Assembly: GCA_035771175.1 (NCBI GenBank)
Contig: CM069604.1
Coordinates: forward strand, 15,935,115 to 15,999,114
DNA length: 64,000 bases
Source of the DNA: Paratinospora sagittata
Lineage: Eukaryota > Streptophyta > Magnoliopsida > Ranunculales > Menispermaceae
Direction: 5' to 3'
Numbering within the stretch: position 1 is the stretch's first letter; every line of letters starts with the position of its first letter. This document shows positions 42,466 through 55,496 of the stretch, one piece after another. A model generated the notes under the pieces. That model did not search any database, was not told the origin of the DNA, and saw only the letters and a program-made list of their open reading frames with translations. Made by a program: the position numbers and the translations under genes.

Positions 42466-44079
42466 CTATAACTTTAGTGCAAACACAACAGCTGCAAGTT
42501 CCAAGTCATGTGTTGGGTAATTTTCCTCATGAATCTTCAGTTGCCTCGAAGCATATGCAACAACTTGGCCATTTTGCATTAGTACGGCACCTAAGCCTTG
42601 AAGAGAGGCGTCGGTGTATAGTGAAAATCCAATTGCATTTCTTGGAGTGATAAGTACAGGTGCCGTCGTGAGGCGTTTCTTCAATTCCTGAAATGATGCT
42701 TCACAGGCGGTATTCCAAATGAATCGCACGTCTTTTCGAGTGAGTTTGGTCATAGGTTCAGCAATTTTTGAGAAGTCCTTGATGAAGCGTTTGTAATAGC
42801 CAGCCAAACCAAGAAAACTCCTAATCTGAGTAACAGTGGTAGGTTGTTTCCAGTTTAAAACTGCTTCAACCTTAGAAGGATCTACCTCAATGCCATTGCC
42901 TGAAACCACATAGCCTAGGAATTGAACTCTCTTCGCCCAAAATTTGCACTTACTCAACTTTGCATACAGTTGGTGGCTTCTCAGGGTTTGGAGGACTATC
43001 TTCAGATGTATCTTATGGTCTTCCTCGGTTGAGGAGTATATCAAGATGTCATCCACAAAAACCACCACGAATCGGTCTAAGTATAACCTGAAAATGCGAT
43101 TCATCAAATCCATGAATGCAGCAGGTGCATTTGTTAGACCGAACGGCATAACCAAGAACTCGTAATGACTGTACCGAGTTCTGAACGCCGACTTGGTAAT
43201 TTTCGACTCTCGAATCTGGAGTTGGTGAAAACCGGACTGTAAATCAATCTTAGAGAAGTATTTGGCATCTCTAAGTTGGTCGAACAAGTCATCGATCCTG
43301 GGCAATGGATATCTGTTCTTGATGGTGACGTTATTCAACTTACGATAATCGATGCAAAGTCGTAACAAACCATCTTTTTTGCGAACGAACAGAACTGGAG
43401 CTCCCCAGGGTGATGAACTCTTTCGGATGAAGCCATTACTCTCTAATTCCTTCAGTTGGTTGTCTAATTCGACCAGCTCGACATTAGACATTTTGTATGG
43501 TGGAATGGAGATGGGCCCTGTCCCAGGTATGAGGTTGATCTCAAAATCGAATTCCCTAACTGGAGGTAGACCAAGAAGGTCATTTAGAAAAACTGTTAGG
43601 AATTCAGATATGACTGGAACATCGTGTACTTCGAGAGGGTATAGTGCTGGTGATTCATTTCCGTCACCAAGGGATAACGCTCGAAGCTGTGATTTGAGAA
43701 GTGCAACTGTTGATTTGTGTATCCATTTCCTTGCTCCCTGAATCTTGACAAACTCTCCTGTAGGCAAGGTTAATTGAATTTGCTTCTTCATACAGTCGAT
43801 CTTTCCATTCAACGGTGCTAGCCAGTCCATGCCGAGGATGATGTCGAAGTCTTCAATATCCATCACAAAAAGATCTGCATATATTATCAGCTCCGACATA
43901 CGAAGCACACATCGCGAACACTGCAAGTTCACGCCAGTACCAGATCCGAATGGTGATGTGACATGGAGTGTGATGTTTGTGGGTTCAAGATGCAGGTCTA
44001 AATGTCTTACCAATGCTGATGATATAAAAGAATGCATAGCACCGGAATCAAATAAAACATCCACCATTGTATTGAACAA
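42466..44079 (-). pseudogene. Gypsy element D protease, RT and RNase H (537-codon open frame)
   Basis: This is the longest open frame in the window and nearly intact. Protease: [13 protein letters not shown] (DSG present) at residues ~8-20 and [15 protein letters not shown] at ~80-95. [49 protein letters not shown] and [10 protein letters not shown] with both Asp present. Then [15 protein letters not shown], and RNase H starting [15 protein letters not shown] and ending [14 protein letters not shown] before a stop at 42466. All catalytic residues up to that point are kept. The spelling fits the Tekay/Del group. Loss of integrase downstream makes the element non-autonomous. Confidence 0.92.
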
Positions 44080-45290
44080 AGAAAAGGTACCTTCGACTAC
44101 ATTGTGGTCTGGGAGGGGTTGTTGAACGATGGCATATGTTCGGCCCTGATTCCGTTGACCCTGGTTCTGCTGGTTCTGCCTGGGTTGGGCATTAGCAGCA
44201 GGTGGTGCGTGTTGGACTGGAATAGCAGGAACAAGTTGCTGAAGGTGCGGACAGGCATTTCTTACGTGGCCCTGCTGGCCGCAGTTGAAACAAGTAGGCC
44301 TGTACTGCTGATTGTGTTGCTGGCCATGCTGATTGTTCTGCTGGCCTTGCTGATTGTGGTGTCGACCACCACCTCTGTCATTGTCGTTTCTACGGCCTCT
44401 GTCATTGTCGTTTCTACGGCCACCTCTTCCATAATGACCTCCACGGCCATGATTTCAGAAACCCTAATGGTTAGGGTTAGAAGGTTCAGCTGCAGGTGTT
44501 ATGGCCTCATTCTTTGAAACCGGGGCTGGGAGAGCTGGATTTTTATTGTAGTAGGGTTTCTTCTTATAAAATTTCTCAGTCTTATCTCGCTCCGTTGAGA
44601 TGGTGGAGAGAGAGTAGACTGATAATTCTTTGAATTTTCCAGCATATTCTCTGTCAGTCATGGTGCCCTGGTATAACTTAGCGAATTCCTGGCGCTTCTG
44701 CTTCGTCACCGCGCTGGGAAAATACTCATCAATAAACATTGACTCAAACTGTTGCCAAGTCATATCTGTTATGTTGACCCTTGGGTCTTCTTTCACTATC
44801 ATCCACCATGTGTTGGCCCCACCAACAAGTTGGTAGGTCGCTAGTGGAATTTTTCGAGTCTCATCGACTCCAATTGCATCAAGAGCCTTCTTTGACTCAT
44901 CCAGCCACTTTTGCACCTCATCAGCATCAATGGTGTCAGCGAAAGTAAGAGGTTGTAGCGCTTGTATTTAGTAATCTGATCGGTTTGAGCTTCCGACCCT
45001 AATTTTACAGGTGCTTGAACCGTGGCAACCTGACTGACCGCGGTCTCACGAACAGCCGTTTGAACAGTGACTTTCATCGCCTCAATAAATCCGGCGAAGA
45101 AGGTTTCTATGCTTGAAGGCATGGCAAAGGGTGTGGGTGAGGGTGGTATTGCCTGCCCAGATGGAGTGGCAGTGTCGGGTGTGGCCTGTGCTGTTGTCGG
45201 AGGCGGCGGTTCCTGAATCTCAGGAGGTGCCTCCACTGTTGGACGAACAGTACGTGGCCTTCCTCTCTTCCTTGTTTACATTTTCTCACT
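44080..45290 (-). pseudogene. Gypsy element D gag
   Basis: The frame from about 45290 has a proline/threonine-rich N-terminus (EAPPEIQEPPPPTTAQ), IETFFAGFIEAM, then a shift to 44916-44464 with EVQKWLDESKKALDAIG, ANTWWMIVKEDP, FESMFIDEYFPS and EFAKLYQGTMTDREYAGKF. After a stop at 44464 follows an arginine/asparagine/glycine-rich spacer with a tandem GRRNDNDR repeat (about 44367-44430), then the zinc knuckle [16 protein letters not shown] (about 44240-44290). Segment order is normal. It is separated from the upstream unknown ORF by about 770 noncoding bases. Confidence 0.85.
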
Positions 45291-46062
45291 CGCAAGGAAA
45301 AATAAAACCAAGATTTAGGAACTGTAGCCAAGTATAATGTTATAGTATGCTCAGCAACAATTTTGAGAGTACTGTAATATTAAAATCACCTATTTTTCTA
45401 AGTATAGTGTAAAGTTTTTGTTGAGGAATCACAGAATCTTATATAACTCGTATGTTTGGCCATGGTGTAAAAACAAGGTTAGAATGTTTATATAATAAGT
45501 ACAAAACTTTGCAAGTATTTCAAATGATTTGGTTTTGGTCTTTGTGAACATACTTGTATATTTCATTAAAAAATCCATACGAGTCATAAGAATTCTAAGA
45601 TTTGCCTCGGTAAATATCCTGATCTAACGGTCTATCGCAATCTTATGCATTCAAACTCTTACTCTTAGTCTTTCGATTATTATCCAAGTTCATGTGTCCC
45701 ATACCACATGACTTTGGTAATAAGGGTGTTAACCAAGTTTAGTTGTATGAACACGGTCTCTAAAAACATTGGCTGAATAGAAGTTCACTAATAGTATCGT
45801 CCAAATTTACTCGTCCCATACCGTGTAAACTTAGTGATAATATTAGTAATGCAACTTTCTCCAAATGTTTCTTTTCACACAAGGTCATGGGTTTTCTTAC
45901 TTCCACATTTTATTTAGTATCCTCCAATTTTGTTATGTCCCACACCATTCCAAAGTTAGTGATACAAAAGAAAGAATGGTTGTAAGTCGGCCCACCAAAG
46001 ATAGTCTTTAAACAAAACATTTCATTCATGTATAAAAGAAAAGTTTACAATGCCAGTAATCA
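45291..46062 (-). other. Noncoding gap between unknown ORF and gag in element D
   Basis: It is AT-rich without long frames. A diffuse repeat of CATGTGTCCCATACCACATGA-like and CGTCCCATACCG-like words at 45690-45960 has ~110-base spacing. No splice site or promoter could be assigned. Confidence 0.4.
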
Positions 46063-47564
46063 ATTTTGATTTCCCTGCCTACTTCCACTCCTTCTAGATC
46101 TCCTGCTAGGTACAGAACGACTACTAACAGAAAGTTGAGAGTTTGCTCGCTCTACTTCAGAGTTTTGCATATGTGTTAATATATAATTTTGAGTCGCTCT
46201 CATTTCCGCCATATTGGATTCCATTTCATTTAACCTTTCAAAAAGGTTAGTCGATTGGCCCATTGGGGGTTGATGGCTCGATTGTCCCATAGGTGGTGGG
46301 TAGGCCATAAGCATTGGGGGAAGGTATTGGTTGTACGGATGATTCATAGGTGAAAGGTAATTATTTTGAAATAGTGGGCTCATTGGGATGTTCTGCCCTC
46401 CAGAATTTGGTGTCGCCCAATACTGTTGTTGTTGGGTTATAGGAACTTGCGGGAATGGTTGACATGGTACCTCAGGTGTTGGAAACCTTTGGTACGACGT
46501 GTTGCCCTAAGTTGGCATATTCCAAGCAGGTAGATTTGTTTGAGGACTTTGTCTATTTTGAGGTTGATTTAGGTTGTTAAATAAATCTTCCTCAGTGAAT
46601 TATTGAGCGGTTGGATCATTATTTGGGGCTGGGTTTGACGTGGGATGTTGATTTGGTACTTCTTTGACGGGAATCTTGCGTCGACTTTTTTGAAGGCAAC
46701 GTCCATGCTTGTCCCTCATTCTCTCAGCATTTCCTATCGTCGTGCCGAATACTTCCTCGTCAGTTACTCCCCCCTTGGAACATATATCTTGAAGATAGAA
46801 GATGTTGTAACTGGCTCAACGATTTGTCTCGAAGTCCCATCAAAAGTGTTGATGTTTACTTCGCATAGCATCCTCATGATCAAGATTTCGTAACCAAGGA
46901 ATTCCTTTCTTAAAGGGTTTTGAATCACCCTCAACATTTGTTGGATGATGATGTGTGGTAGGGAGACCCTTATTTCCTTCTCTATGCAATATAACACGAG
47001 AAGTTGGGCTTTTGACATAGTGCCATTAGGCCTCCTTTCTGGCAAGATGTTGCCGAACACGATCTTTCCAAGGCCGGCAAGAGATGACTTAAGATGATTG
47101 TTTGGGAGGTTGGTGAACGTCGATTGAGTGTATGGCTCCTTGGTGAGGGAATTGAATAATTGTTCATTAGACTCCGCAATCTTTGTAATTGTCTGTGGTT
47201 CATGTGGATCAATAATTCTTTCCTCAATCGGAATCTTCATAAGTCGAGTGATGATTTCAACGTTGATAGGAATTTTTATCCCCATAACTGTTGTCTCCAA
47301 TACGGGGCTGATTCCATCTTCTGGAATTTCCACGTAATTCATGGCTTTGTAGAAGGATCTCACCAAGTTGTAAGAGACGTAGCCCTCAACCGTTGTTATG
47401 TTCAACCAACCCACAGTTGCGAGTTTGTCGTGAAGGATTGGGTGGAGGCGGAGATCTCTGTTGTCGATGCTCCTTATAGTCATAACCTCCCTTTTGGACA
47501 ATTCTTTGAGTCTAGTGGGAATTGATTCCCTGCTAGTGGAAGTTGCTCCTTCACTTGAGGCCAT
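46063..47564 (-). pseudogene. Extra ORF upstream of gag in gypsy element D (plant transposon-associated domain)
   Basis: The likely ATG is at 47564 (MASSEGATS). 47564-46764 is open (266 codons): RDLRLHPILHDKLATVGWLN, YVSYNLVRSFYKAMNYVEI, then MGIKIPINVEIITRLMKIP, KIVFGNILPERRPNGTMSKAQ and a C-terminal helix. The pattern (a V-x-FY module, a GxxIPI module, then an NILP...G...S module) resembles the domain in the 9877-10767 ORF of copia element 1. After stops it continues to 46063 as a P/Q-rich segment, a short helix (FERLNEMESNMAEM) and an arginine-rich tail (RSVPSRRSRRSGSR). It is in sense orientation, between leader and gag. Function is unknown. Confidence 0.65.
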
Positions 47565-47699
47565 TCTTTGTTGAAAGGAAAATAAATTTGTGAAAGACAC
47601 AAAATATATTCCTAACATTTTTAAGATTTATGCCTTGTCAGTTGGGTAATATTTTATATTTTTCTCTTGATGTTTATGCCATCACGTAATCAAAATTCT

Positions 47700-47711
47700 T
47701 CATTAGCAATA

Positions 47712-47750
<39 letters not shown>

Positions 47751-48373
47751 ATCATAACTGAATATATAGTTTTCATAAATCATAACTATATATATATTCA
47801 AATCAAACTATATAGAAATCATATAGTTTTCTAGATATATATTTAATATAAATCTTAACTATATATAATTCATATATATATATATAGTTCTAAAGATATA
47901 TATATCTAATAATATTTTTCATTCAAATTTTTCGTCAATAATATGATATATATATATATATATATATATCTCATATATACTAAGGTATATAGATATATAT
48001 ATAGCTATACATATAGTTTTTTTTATATATATAAATCATGACTATATGTATATTTAAACCAAACTATAAAAAAAATCATATAGTTTTTTTTTTTAGATAT
48101 ATATTTAATATAAATTTCACTATATATAATTGACATATATATATATATATATATAGTTCTAGAGATATATATATCTAATAAAATTTTTCATTGATAACAA
48201 GGTATATATATATCTATATATATATTTAAATCAAACTATATAAAAATCATATAATTTTTTAGATATATATTTAACACAAATCTTAACTATATATAATTCA
48301 TATATATAGTTCTAAAGATATATATATATATATATCTAATAACATTTTTCATTCAAATTTTTCATCAATAATA

Positions 48374-48408
<35 letters not shown>

Positions 48409-48790
48409 ATATATACTAAGGGATATAGATATATATATTCAATCATAACTATACATATAATTTTTAATAAATCATGACTATAAGTATTTTTAAATCAAAC
48501 TATATAAAAATCATGTACTTTTCAAGATATATATTTAACACAAATCTTAACTATATTTAATTCATATATATAGTTCTAAAGATATATATATCTAATAAAA
48601 TTTTTCATTCAAATTTTTCGTTTTAATCATAACAATATATATAGTTTTCATAAATCACAACTATATATATATTCAAATCAAACTATATAGAAATCATATA
48701 GTTTTCTAGATATATATTTAATATAAATCTCAACTATATACAAATCATATATATATAGTTCTAGAGATATATATATCTAGTAAAATTTTT
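47700..48790 (-). repeat. AT-rich tandem repeat (about five units) in the leader of element D
   Basis: Units of roughly 170-250 bases repeat the words TATATAGTTCTA(A/G)AGATATATATAT, CATTCAAATTTTTC, ATATAGTTTT and CTATATATAATTCATATA. Boundaries by TTTTTCATTCAAATTTTTC are at about 47917, 48347 and 48597, with a shortened form at 48183. TA dinucleotide runs occur at 47709-47746, 47949-47970 and 48376-48403. It lies between PBS and the extra ORF. Confidence 0.8.
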
Positions 48791-48832
48791 CTTCTCCTAA
48801 TTTGGTGGACTTGGGCGGGCCGTGGACCGTAG

Positions 48833-48844
48833 GCTCTGATACCA
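48833..48844 (-). promoter_or_regulatory. Primer-binding site of gypsy element D
   Basis: The reverse complement reads TGGTATCAGAGC, a perfect initiator tRNA-Met PBS, five bases inside the LTR end at 48850. Confidence 0.95.
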
Positions 48845-48849
48845 TTAAA

Positions 48850-50252
48850 TGTAACAAACCGGCGGTACACTCGAGGACGGGGCGCGCATTTGGAACAATA
48901 ACAATGGTAACAACAGAGTGCGCAACGGAAAATATATGACACACAGTACAAATCTGATTTCATTTAATTCAGAATATTTTTGTACATAATATGGTTAAGG
49001 GAACATGCTCCCCAAAATCCCCAATGAATCATACAAAGGGTACAAAATGTAGGCCCCATAACCTGCACCCAGTCCACCCTAATTTCTTGTGAAAGATTGG
49101 ATAATAATGGAGTGAGCTTAACGAGCTCAGTGGGTAAATAATGCGTGAGTATAACAATTAATAAAGCATACTTCAATATCAAATATCTTAAATACACATG
49201 TGAGCATCATAATCAATCAATATGTATGTATGCATGACACTGTCTCGTAATGGTTTGATGAACGTACATCGCCCGAGTTCACGTACAGGTGTCCTTCCCC
49301 GGGCGTAGCCAGGTTCTCACTATACGTCCCTCCTCAGGAACGATGTTCTGGATTCATGTTCTGATGTCCCTCCCCGGGCGTAGCCGGGTTCTCATGTACG
49401 TCCCTCTCCAGAGAAATGTAATGAATAGCGAGCAATGCTCCTTACTATTCTATGAGTCATAAACCATATACGTCCCTAGGTGGTAATATGTATGATGCCA
49501 ATGTATGAACTGGTCTAGTCTACTGGTCTGGTCTTTTCTTGACATTTAGACTGACTTTGGCAACGTCTAGTGATCCTTATCAGGGTCGGTATCACGACGT
49601 GGAAGGTTATGACATTTAGTATTACATGTATAAGCTGATAGCTTTAAATAAGACCGACTAGATCAGTCCCCAGTTGAGAGGTGAGACACTAGGTCTGCTT
49701 AAATAACCAATCGCCTAGAGCAGCTCGCTGCCTCCCGTTCACTGTTTAAAGTTACTGAGGAAAAGACCGAGTATAGTTGAGTCAGATTGACCACAAATCC
49801 GGCATGATAACAGTATAATACTTGAATTCCAAGTGTACAGGCATAAGTGCGGCAATATAAACATTATATGACATAATGCAGTGTAAATGAACAGTAGACA
49901 TAATAATAATTGAATGTAAACTTTAATAAAAGTTTATAAAACACGCAAACCTATGTTTCGTTCCCCACCTTCAGATAAGAACTTCTTCTTTTTTAGATAT
50001 GGCATTTTCCTCCGGACAGAACTTCGTCGTACTGCACTGAGAGTCTCGGACAGAGAGTCTCAAAAGACTAAAAACTCAATATGAGTGAAAAGAGGAGGAA
50101 AAATCACAATTTGGTGTGAAAAATGAAGAGGGGAGGGTTGGTTTATATAGGGGTTTTGGCGCCTAGAAGTCCAGGCGGGCTGCCTGGACTTCCAGGCACA
50201 TATGCCCAAAAAGAATAATATATATTTTTTGTGTGAAATACAGGGTATTACA
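48850..50252 (-). mobile_element. 5' LTR of gypsy element D, complete
   Basis: It runs TGTAACA...GGGTATTACA, 1,403 bases. It matches 40105-41459 closely, with a 19-base deletion near 48857 and a short duplication near 49516 (GGTCTAGTCTACTGGTCTGG) as obvious differences. It contains TATATAGGGGTTTTGGCGCC at about 50144-50163, a possible TATA region. CTGTT follows at 50253-50257, matching CTGTC at 40100-40104 in four of five positions. Confidence 0.92.
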
Positions 50253-52066
50253 CTGTTTCTCTTCCGGTTGTAATCTTTAAAACATCTTGTTAAATGGTCT
50301 TTTGGACCTTGAAAAACTCGTTACAATGTTTAATGGCTACTTCCCTTCTCAAATACCAAAAAGTAGTTTATTAAGTTATCTTTCTATCTTTCATTCCTAT
50401 TTTAGTGGTTTACTATATTTGAATGATTGATCTACTTGAATTTGTGTGATTGCTATATTTCATATTCATACTGCACACACTAATCACTGTTCACAATATG
50501 CTTGTTTTATGCTCTGATATGTCTGCTTCTATGTTTGCAAAATTATTTTCGAATATTTCTGTTGCATAACTATATTGCTCTCATGAACATGATTATCTGT
50601 CATGATACTAATATCATCATGTTCATATTTTCTGATAAACTGCGTCTTGATGAAGTTTTACTATATCTAATGCATTTATCAGTTTAATGATGACATCTTT
50701 CTTAACGAGTCACATCTTTCTTGAGTATCTGATATGCTTATCCATTACTGTCTGATAAATATCATGATTATACATATTTTGTATCTTATACTATATCATG
50801 ATTATTTATGCCGAGTTTGAACTTGTGATATCTGATTATCTGATGATCAAGTAACACAGTAGCTAGGTTGTGCGTTAATATTTTATCTCTGCCTATGCTA
50901 GTTCATATCATGATAATGCTTGCTCTGAACTTAGAATATCTTATTTATGCACGATTCATGTTTATAGGCCATGTACACAACTTTATATCATACGCCTATA
51001 TCTTGAACAAAATATTGCCTACAGTCATGATTATTATCTATTGGCATTATTCTTTCAATGATTTCCTGACTTTGATGCATCTGCTTCATACCATAACATG
51101 TTAGCATCAAACTCATGGATATTTGATTTCTAATGAACACATATCCTTCCAAATGCTTTCTCATTAAAATCAGTGTATCAATCATTCTAGGCCATGCTTT
51201 AATTGAAATTTTATGCCTAGAATATGAGAATGAACGTATGTTGTTGCTTGAATGATATATATGAATTTCAGCATATATTCAGTATGTTTAGACGTAGATA
51301 TTCATCATATATATCTTCATATGTCTAAACTATGGAAAAGTTTATAATTTTTTATTTCACATGCCATTGATGTTGCTCTTTAATATTATATTTCGTATAC
51401 ATCAATTGACTGTGATTTTTGATATCTAACATATGCCATGTATTTCAACTATATACTATGTATCTTATTAGAATCATAATAGCTAGGCCTGCTTAATCAT
51501 AAATCTCTATGCCTATGCTATAAGTATGCTTATGCGTGTTTATTTATATATCTTGAAGCATACTCTGTGTTTAGTCTGGTTTAATTATCAAATTTATATT
51601 TATGTCAAACACTAAGGAGAATAATTGCCCATGATTAAAAATTCTTTATGAATTCATCTTTCGGCAATTCTTTCTCATTCCCTCTGACTACGATTCTCGA
51701 CTATGCTATTATTTCAAATATTTTAGCCTATGAATTAGTTAAATTATTTCTCTATGTGCTTAAAAATAAGATTTGTTTCTCTCGTGACTACCGGTATAAT
51801 AGACCTTACGCATTCTCACGTACCTAACTATGACACGACGTCATAAATCATCTTGAGGGTGAATGCACAAAGTAAGGGAGAGTCTCCATGTAAGGGAGAG
51901 CTTTGCTACTCTTCTAAGTCAAGGGGAGATTTTATTCTTCTTTCTTCACTTTTTGATGATATCAAAAGGGGGAAAAGAAAATTAATAAGAAGAAATAGTT
52001 CAAAGGAAAACTTTTTTGCTTAATATTTATTTAATATGCTTAATTTTTCGATTTGTTTGTTATCAC
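50253..52066 (+). other. 3' internal region of copia element 2, noncoding
   Basis: This is the continuation of copia element 2 after the element D insertion. It has only short frames in AT-rich DNA; I recognise no pol. Towards the end GATGATATCAAAAGGGGGAAAAGAAA (about 51954-51979) reproduces the hairpin-plus-purine tract of copia element 1 at 12776-12803. Confidence 0.55.
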
Positions 52067-52081
52067 AAAAAATGGGGAGAT
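52067..52081 (+). promoter_or_regulatory. Polypurine tract of copia element 2
   Basis: AAAAAATGGGGAGA directly precedes the LTR start TGTTAACC at 52082. Confidence 0.8.
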
Positions 52082-52743
52082 TGTTAACCTGTTTGGTTCA
52101 TCCTTAGCACATCCCTTAAGTATACTTGATGAAGTATATTTTGATGATCACAAACAAAGTATTTCTCGGTGCTAACGAATGTTTATCAAGATCTCATCTC
52201 TGCACCAAAGGAAAAGCAAAAAGTCAAGGAACGACTCGATCAAGGAACTCAAAGCTTACATTCAACGGTCAAGCTCGTTTCAACGAATATATTTCAACGA
52301 TCACATTTTGATTTCAAGATCGCTTCACTCGAACTTCTCTATCAAGTTTCATGTCGACATCTCTCGATCAACGTTCAAGTCATTCAACTCCGAATGGCTC
52401 TTATTAAAGATCTCACAATGAAGAGTTGAATTTAATGGTTATGAGAAGAAATACATAAAATATTTAAGGTATATCTTTCTCTAATTGTTATTGCTCAAAA
52501 TGTTTTTCAAAACCATGCATATATCATTTTCATATGTTTTCTAAATCTACATGTTTTGATGTCTTAACTATATTTCAAGAAATTTGATACTATATATTTA
52601 ATTTGAAATATACTGAGTTTTTATTCGTATTTATTGAATACATGATCGCAAGTCAAAACTGTTTTCAAAGAGTGTTTCAGGACGCTAATGAAATAGCAGC
52701 GCTCTCCTGAACTTGTTAAGTCAGGACGCTGATAGATCATTAG

Positions 52744-55491
52744 TGTAACACTCCGTAGTTTCAATTAAATATATACGTTGAATTATGCGTATATCGAGAT
52801 GTATAATACGCGTATTTTATAGGTATGAGCCAAATATATGCGTGTATAAAAATACATGCTATATTTAAGGAGTATGAGCAAATAAATGAAATTATTAAAT
52901 GAATAATATAAGTTTAATAAGGTAAATGGGGTTGGTTAATTAAATATGTGAATCGTATTATGATTTAATGAATTAATGAATAGTATGATTTAATGAATGA
53001 AAGTTAAATATTAAGATGGGGAAGTTGCTTTATTAAGTTAGATGGGGTGCATAGGATCATATTTTTATATATACTTATCATCTCATTTCTAATCTAATCT
53101 CTCAAATTGTCACCAACGTTTAAAAAAAAAGGAGAGAGAGAGAGAAGAAAGAAGAACGGAGAAGAAGGAAGAGGCAAAAGAGGTGGAACGCCAATTTTGC
53201 GCTAAATCGGAACCCGCGGCAAGTGATTTTCACTTTAGTTCTTCGTGAAATTGATATCTAAGCTAGATGTAACAAGTCTTTCGGATTAATTTTTGCTATG
53301 GCAGCCGTTTTACGACATTTTTAAAATTGGGGTTTCGACCCAACTTGAATGAAAATTTGCTCGAAAGGTTAAAAAACACTCCCTAGACTGTAGGAGCCCC
53401 GAATATGTGGTTAGATTTCATTTATTTGTTCATTTGAAATTTTTATGGTTGTTCGAAGTTTGTTGGAAGTTAGAGTTTATATTGGAAATCTTTCGAATCA
53501 TATTAAAACCTTATGAAACTCCAGTTTAAGGCTATAGAATGGTAGAATGAACTGTTGTGAGTCCATCGATGCTAATTTCATGATTTTTGGAGACCGTTTG
53601 ACAATTTTAGTAAAAATTATCCATGTTTCCAATGAACAGTACCGTGAACAGTACTATAATTATTTCCAGTGAATAAAATGGAATTGGAATCTAGTGAAAC
53701 TCTGGTTTGAGATCATAGAATCGTATAGAACTGAATTTCGGACGTTTCGATACTAAGATTGTGATTTTTGGATATAATTTGATATTTTTAGTAACTAAAT
53801 ATATAGTTTTGGTGAGTAAAATTTACTTTCGTGACTTCCGCGAACGTGTAAAACTTTAGTAAAATACCTGTTGAAGGTAGTATAATGGTAGTATGACTGA
53901 TTTTACACTTGTCGATGTGGACAGAATAATTTTAGGAATGTATTATATTTTTAATAAAATTGATATATGTTCCAGGAGAAAAATAAAACTGAGAACTAAT
54001 GGAAATATGAATTAAAAATCTATTTTCACTGTTCTTTTTTGTGGAAATATCTAGATTGATCACAGAAACTAGATAGTAATTTTTCAACTGCTTATAAGTC
54101 CTAAATTGAGTTGAAATCTAAATTCATAGAATGTGTATAGTATTTTTCAGGTTGATCTTTGTTATTAGTGATTTGAAGTGAGTTGAGAAATTAAATATGT
54201 AAATAGATATGAATAAATGAAATTGAATTATGGAGTGGTTGTGACAGGTTGAGTTAGTTGGATTTAAATTGGAACTGGACTCGAAAGCGACGGTGATTGT
54301 ATTTAAGTTGGAAAGTCTTGTACTGTGAGCATATTTTCTTGATGTTGTTCTTGTATGGCATTATATATATATATATATGAAATGTTTGAATGTAAATATG
54401 ATATGTATTTATTGTTACATTGTGTTTTAATTTGCATTCATAAATGATTTTTTTAGCATTGGAGCATGTGAGACTTGCAAAGACAAGTTGATGTCATTTC
54501 GTTAGGAATTAGACCCGGATGAATGTTATGCGTAACCTCATTGTCAGTAGGTCTGTCCTAACAAGGATTGGAGATCCTTGAAATGACTATGAATTGAGTA
54601 ATGTGAGGTCCGAGCGTAGGCTCCTTATCGGTGCATAATAAGGAGTTCGTACCCGCTCCATTACGAAAAGGAGGGAGATTGTGGTTTTAGTTGAAAATGG
54701 TGCATTGTTTTCTTGAAAAATCATGAAATCTATGTTGTTGACATGTATGATATATTGGTTGAATGATAAATGTGTTTAATAATTGTTTTAAATGATTTTA
54801 AATGTCATGTTTCCTTAAATGCATATGATTGTCATTTCAAGAGATATATTCACTGAGCTTGTTGATTGCTCACTCCATTTCCTTCAATATTTCAGGTACC
54901 GAGTTGAAGGGAAAAGGAAAAATCTATGAGTGATAATCGCGTGATTGCATTCGTCTGGTATATGTATGTATGCATTGGAGGATATGGGTTACTTTTCTTT
55001 ATTTTGATAAGTATAATTATCACATTATTATTTATATACTATCACATAATTGGGTTGAATGGGAATATGAGTTTTGTTATTTGGATTATGAAATGTTTAA
55101 TGATGATATATTTAATCATATGATCATGGTGGATGAAATGGCTTGAGAAATGAATAGTATTTGAACATTTTGGGTTATGAAGTGCTTGTGATATTGGGAG
55201 GATTATTTATTGTGGAATGAATGATACGAATGGATATTGTGAATGAGTATATATATATATATATATATATATGATTTGATTTGATTTGTGATATATTCGG
55301 TGTGATATATCCGGGAAAAATGTGAAATGTCCATTTTCTGAGGAGATGCTGTCAAAATTTTTAAAAATTTTGGGAATTATTGTGAATGTCCGTTGAGGCT
55401 GACAGTGTATTGTATACTGTATATGGGTATGTACAGTGTATATTACACTGTGTCGATCGTGACGTCAGCCTACATCAGGTGCGTCGTGACA
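52744..55491. mobile_element. Solo gypsy-type LTR with target duplication ATTAG
   Basis: It begins TGTAACACTCC and ends GTCGTGACA, with ATTAG at 52739-52743 and 55492-55496, a perfect 5-bp duplication. It is 2,748 bases and noncoding, with a TA-run at about 55246-55271 and a GA-rich run near 53129. The end GTCGTGACA is shared with the 59407-61927 LTR, so the families are related. It lies inside the 3' LTR of copia element 2 and is younger than it. Confidence 0.93.
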
Positions 55492-55496
55492 ATTAG

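Noticed and set aside
42944..44125. Plus-strand ORFs opposite the element D polyprotein
   Set aside because: They are antisense shadows of the 537-codon protease-RT frame.
54926..55123. 65-codon hydrophobic ORF that could look like a membrane peptide
   Set aside because: It lies inside the solo LTR at 52744-55491 and its composition follows the local T-rich DNA.
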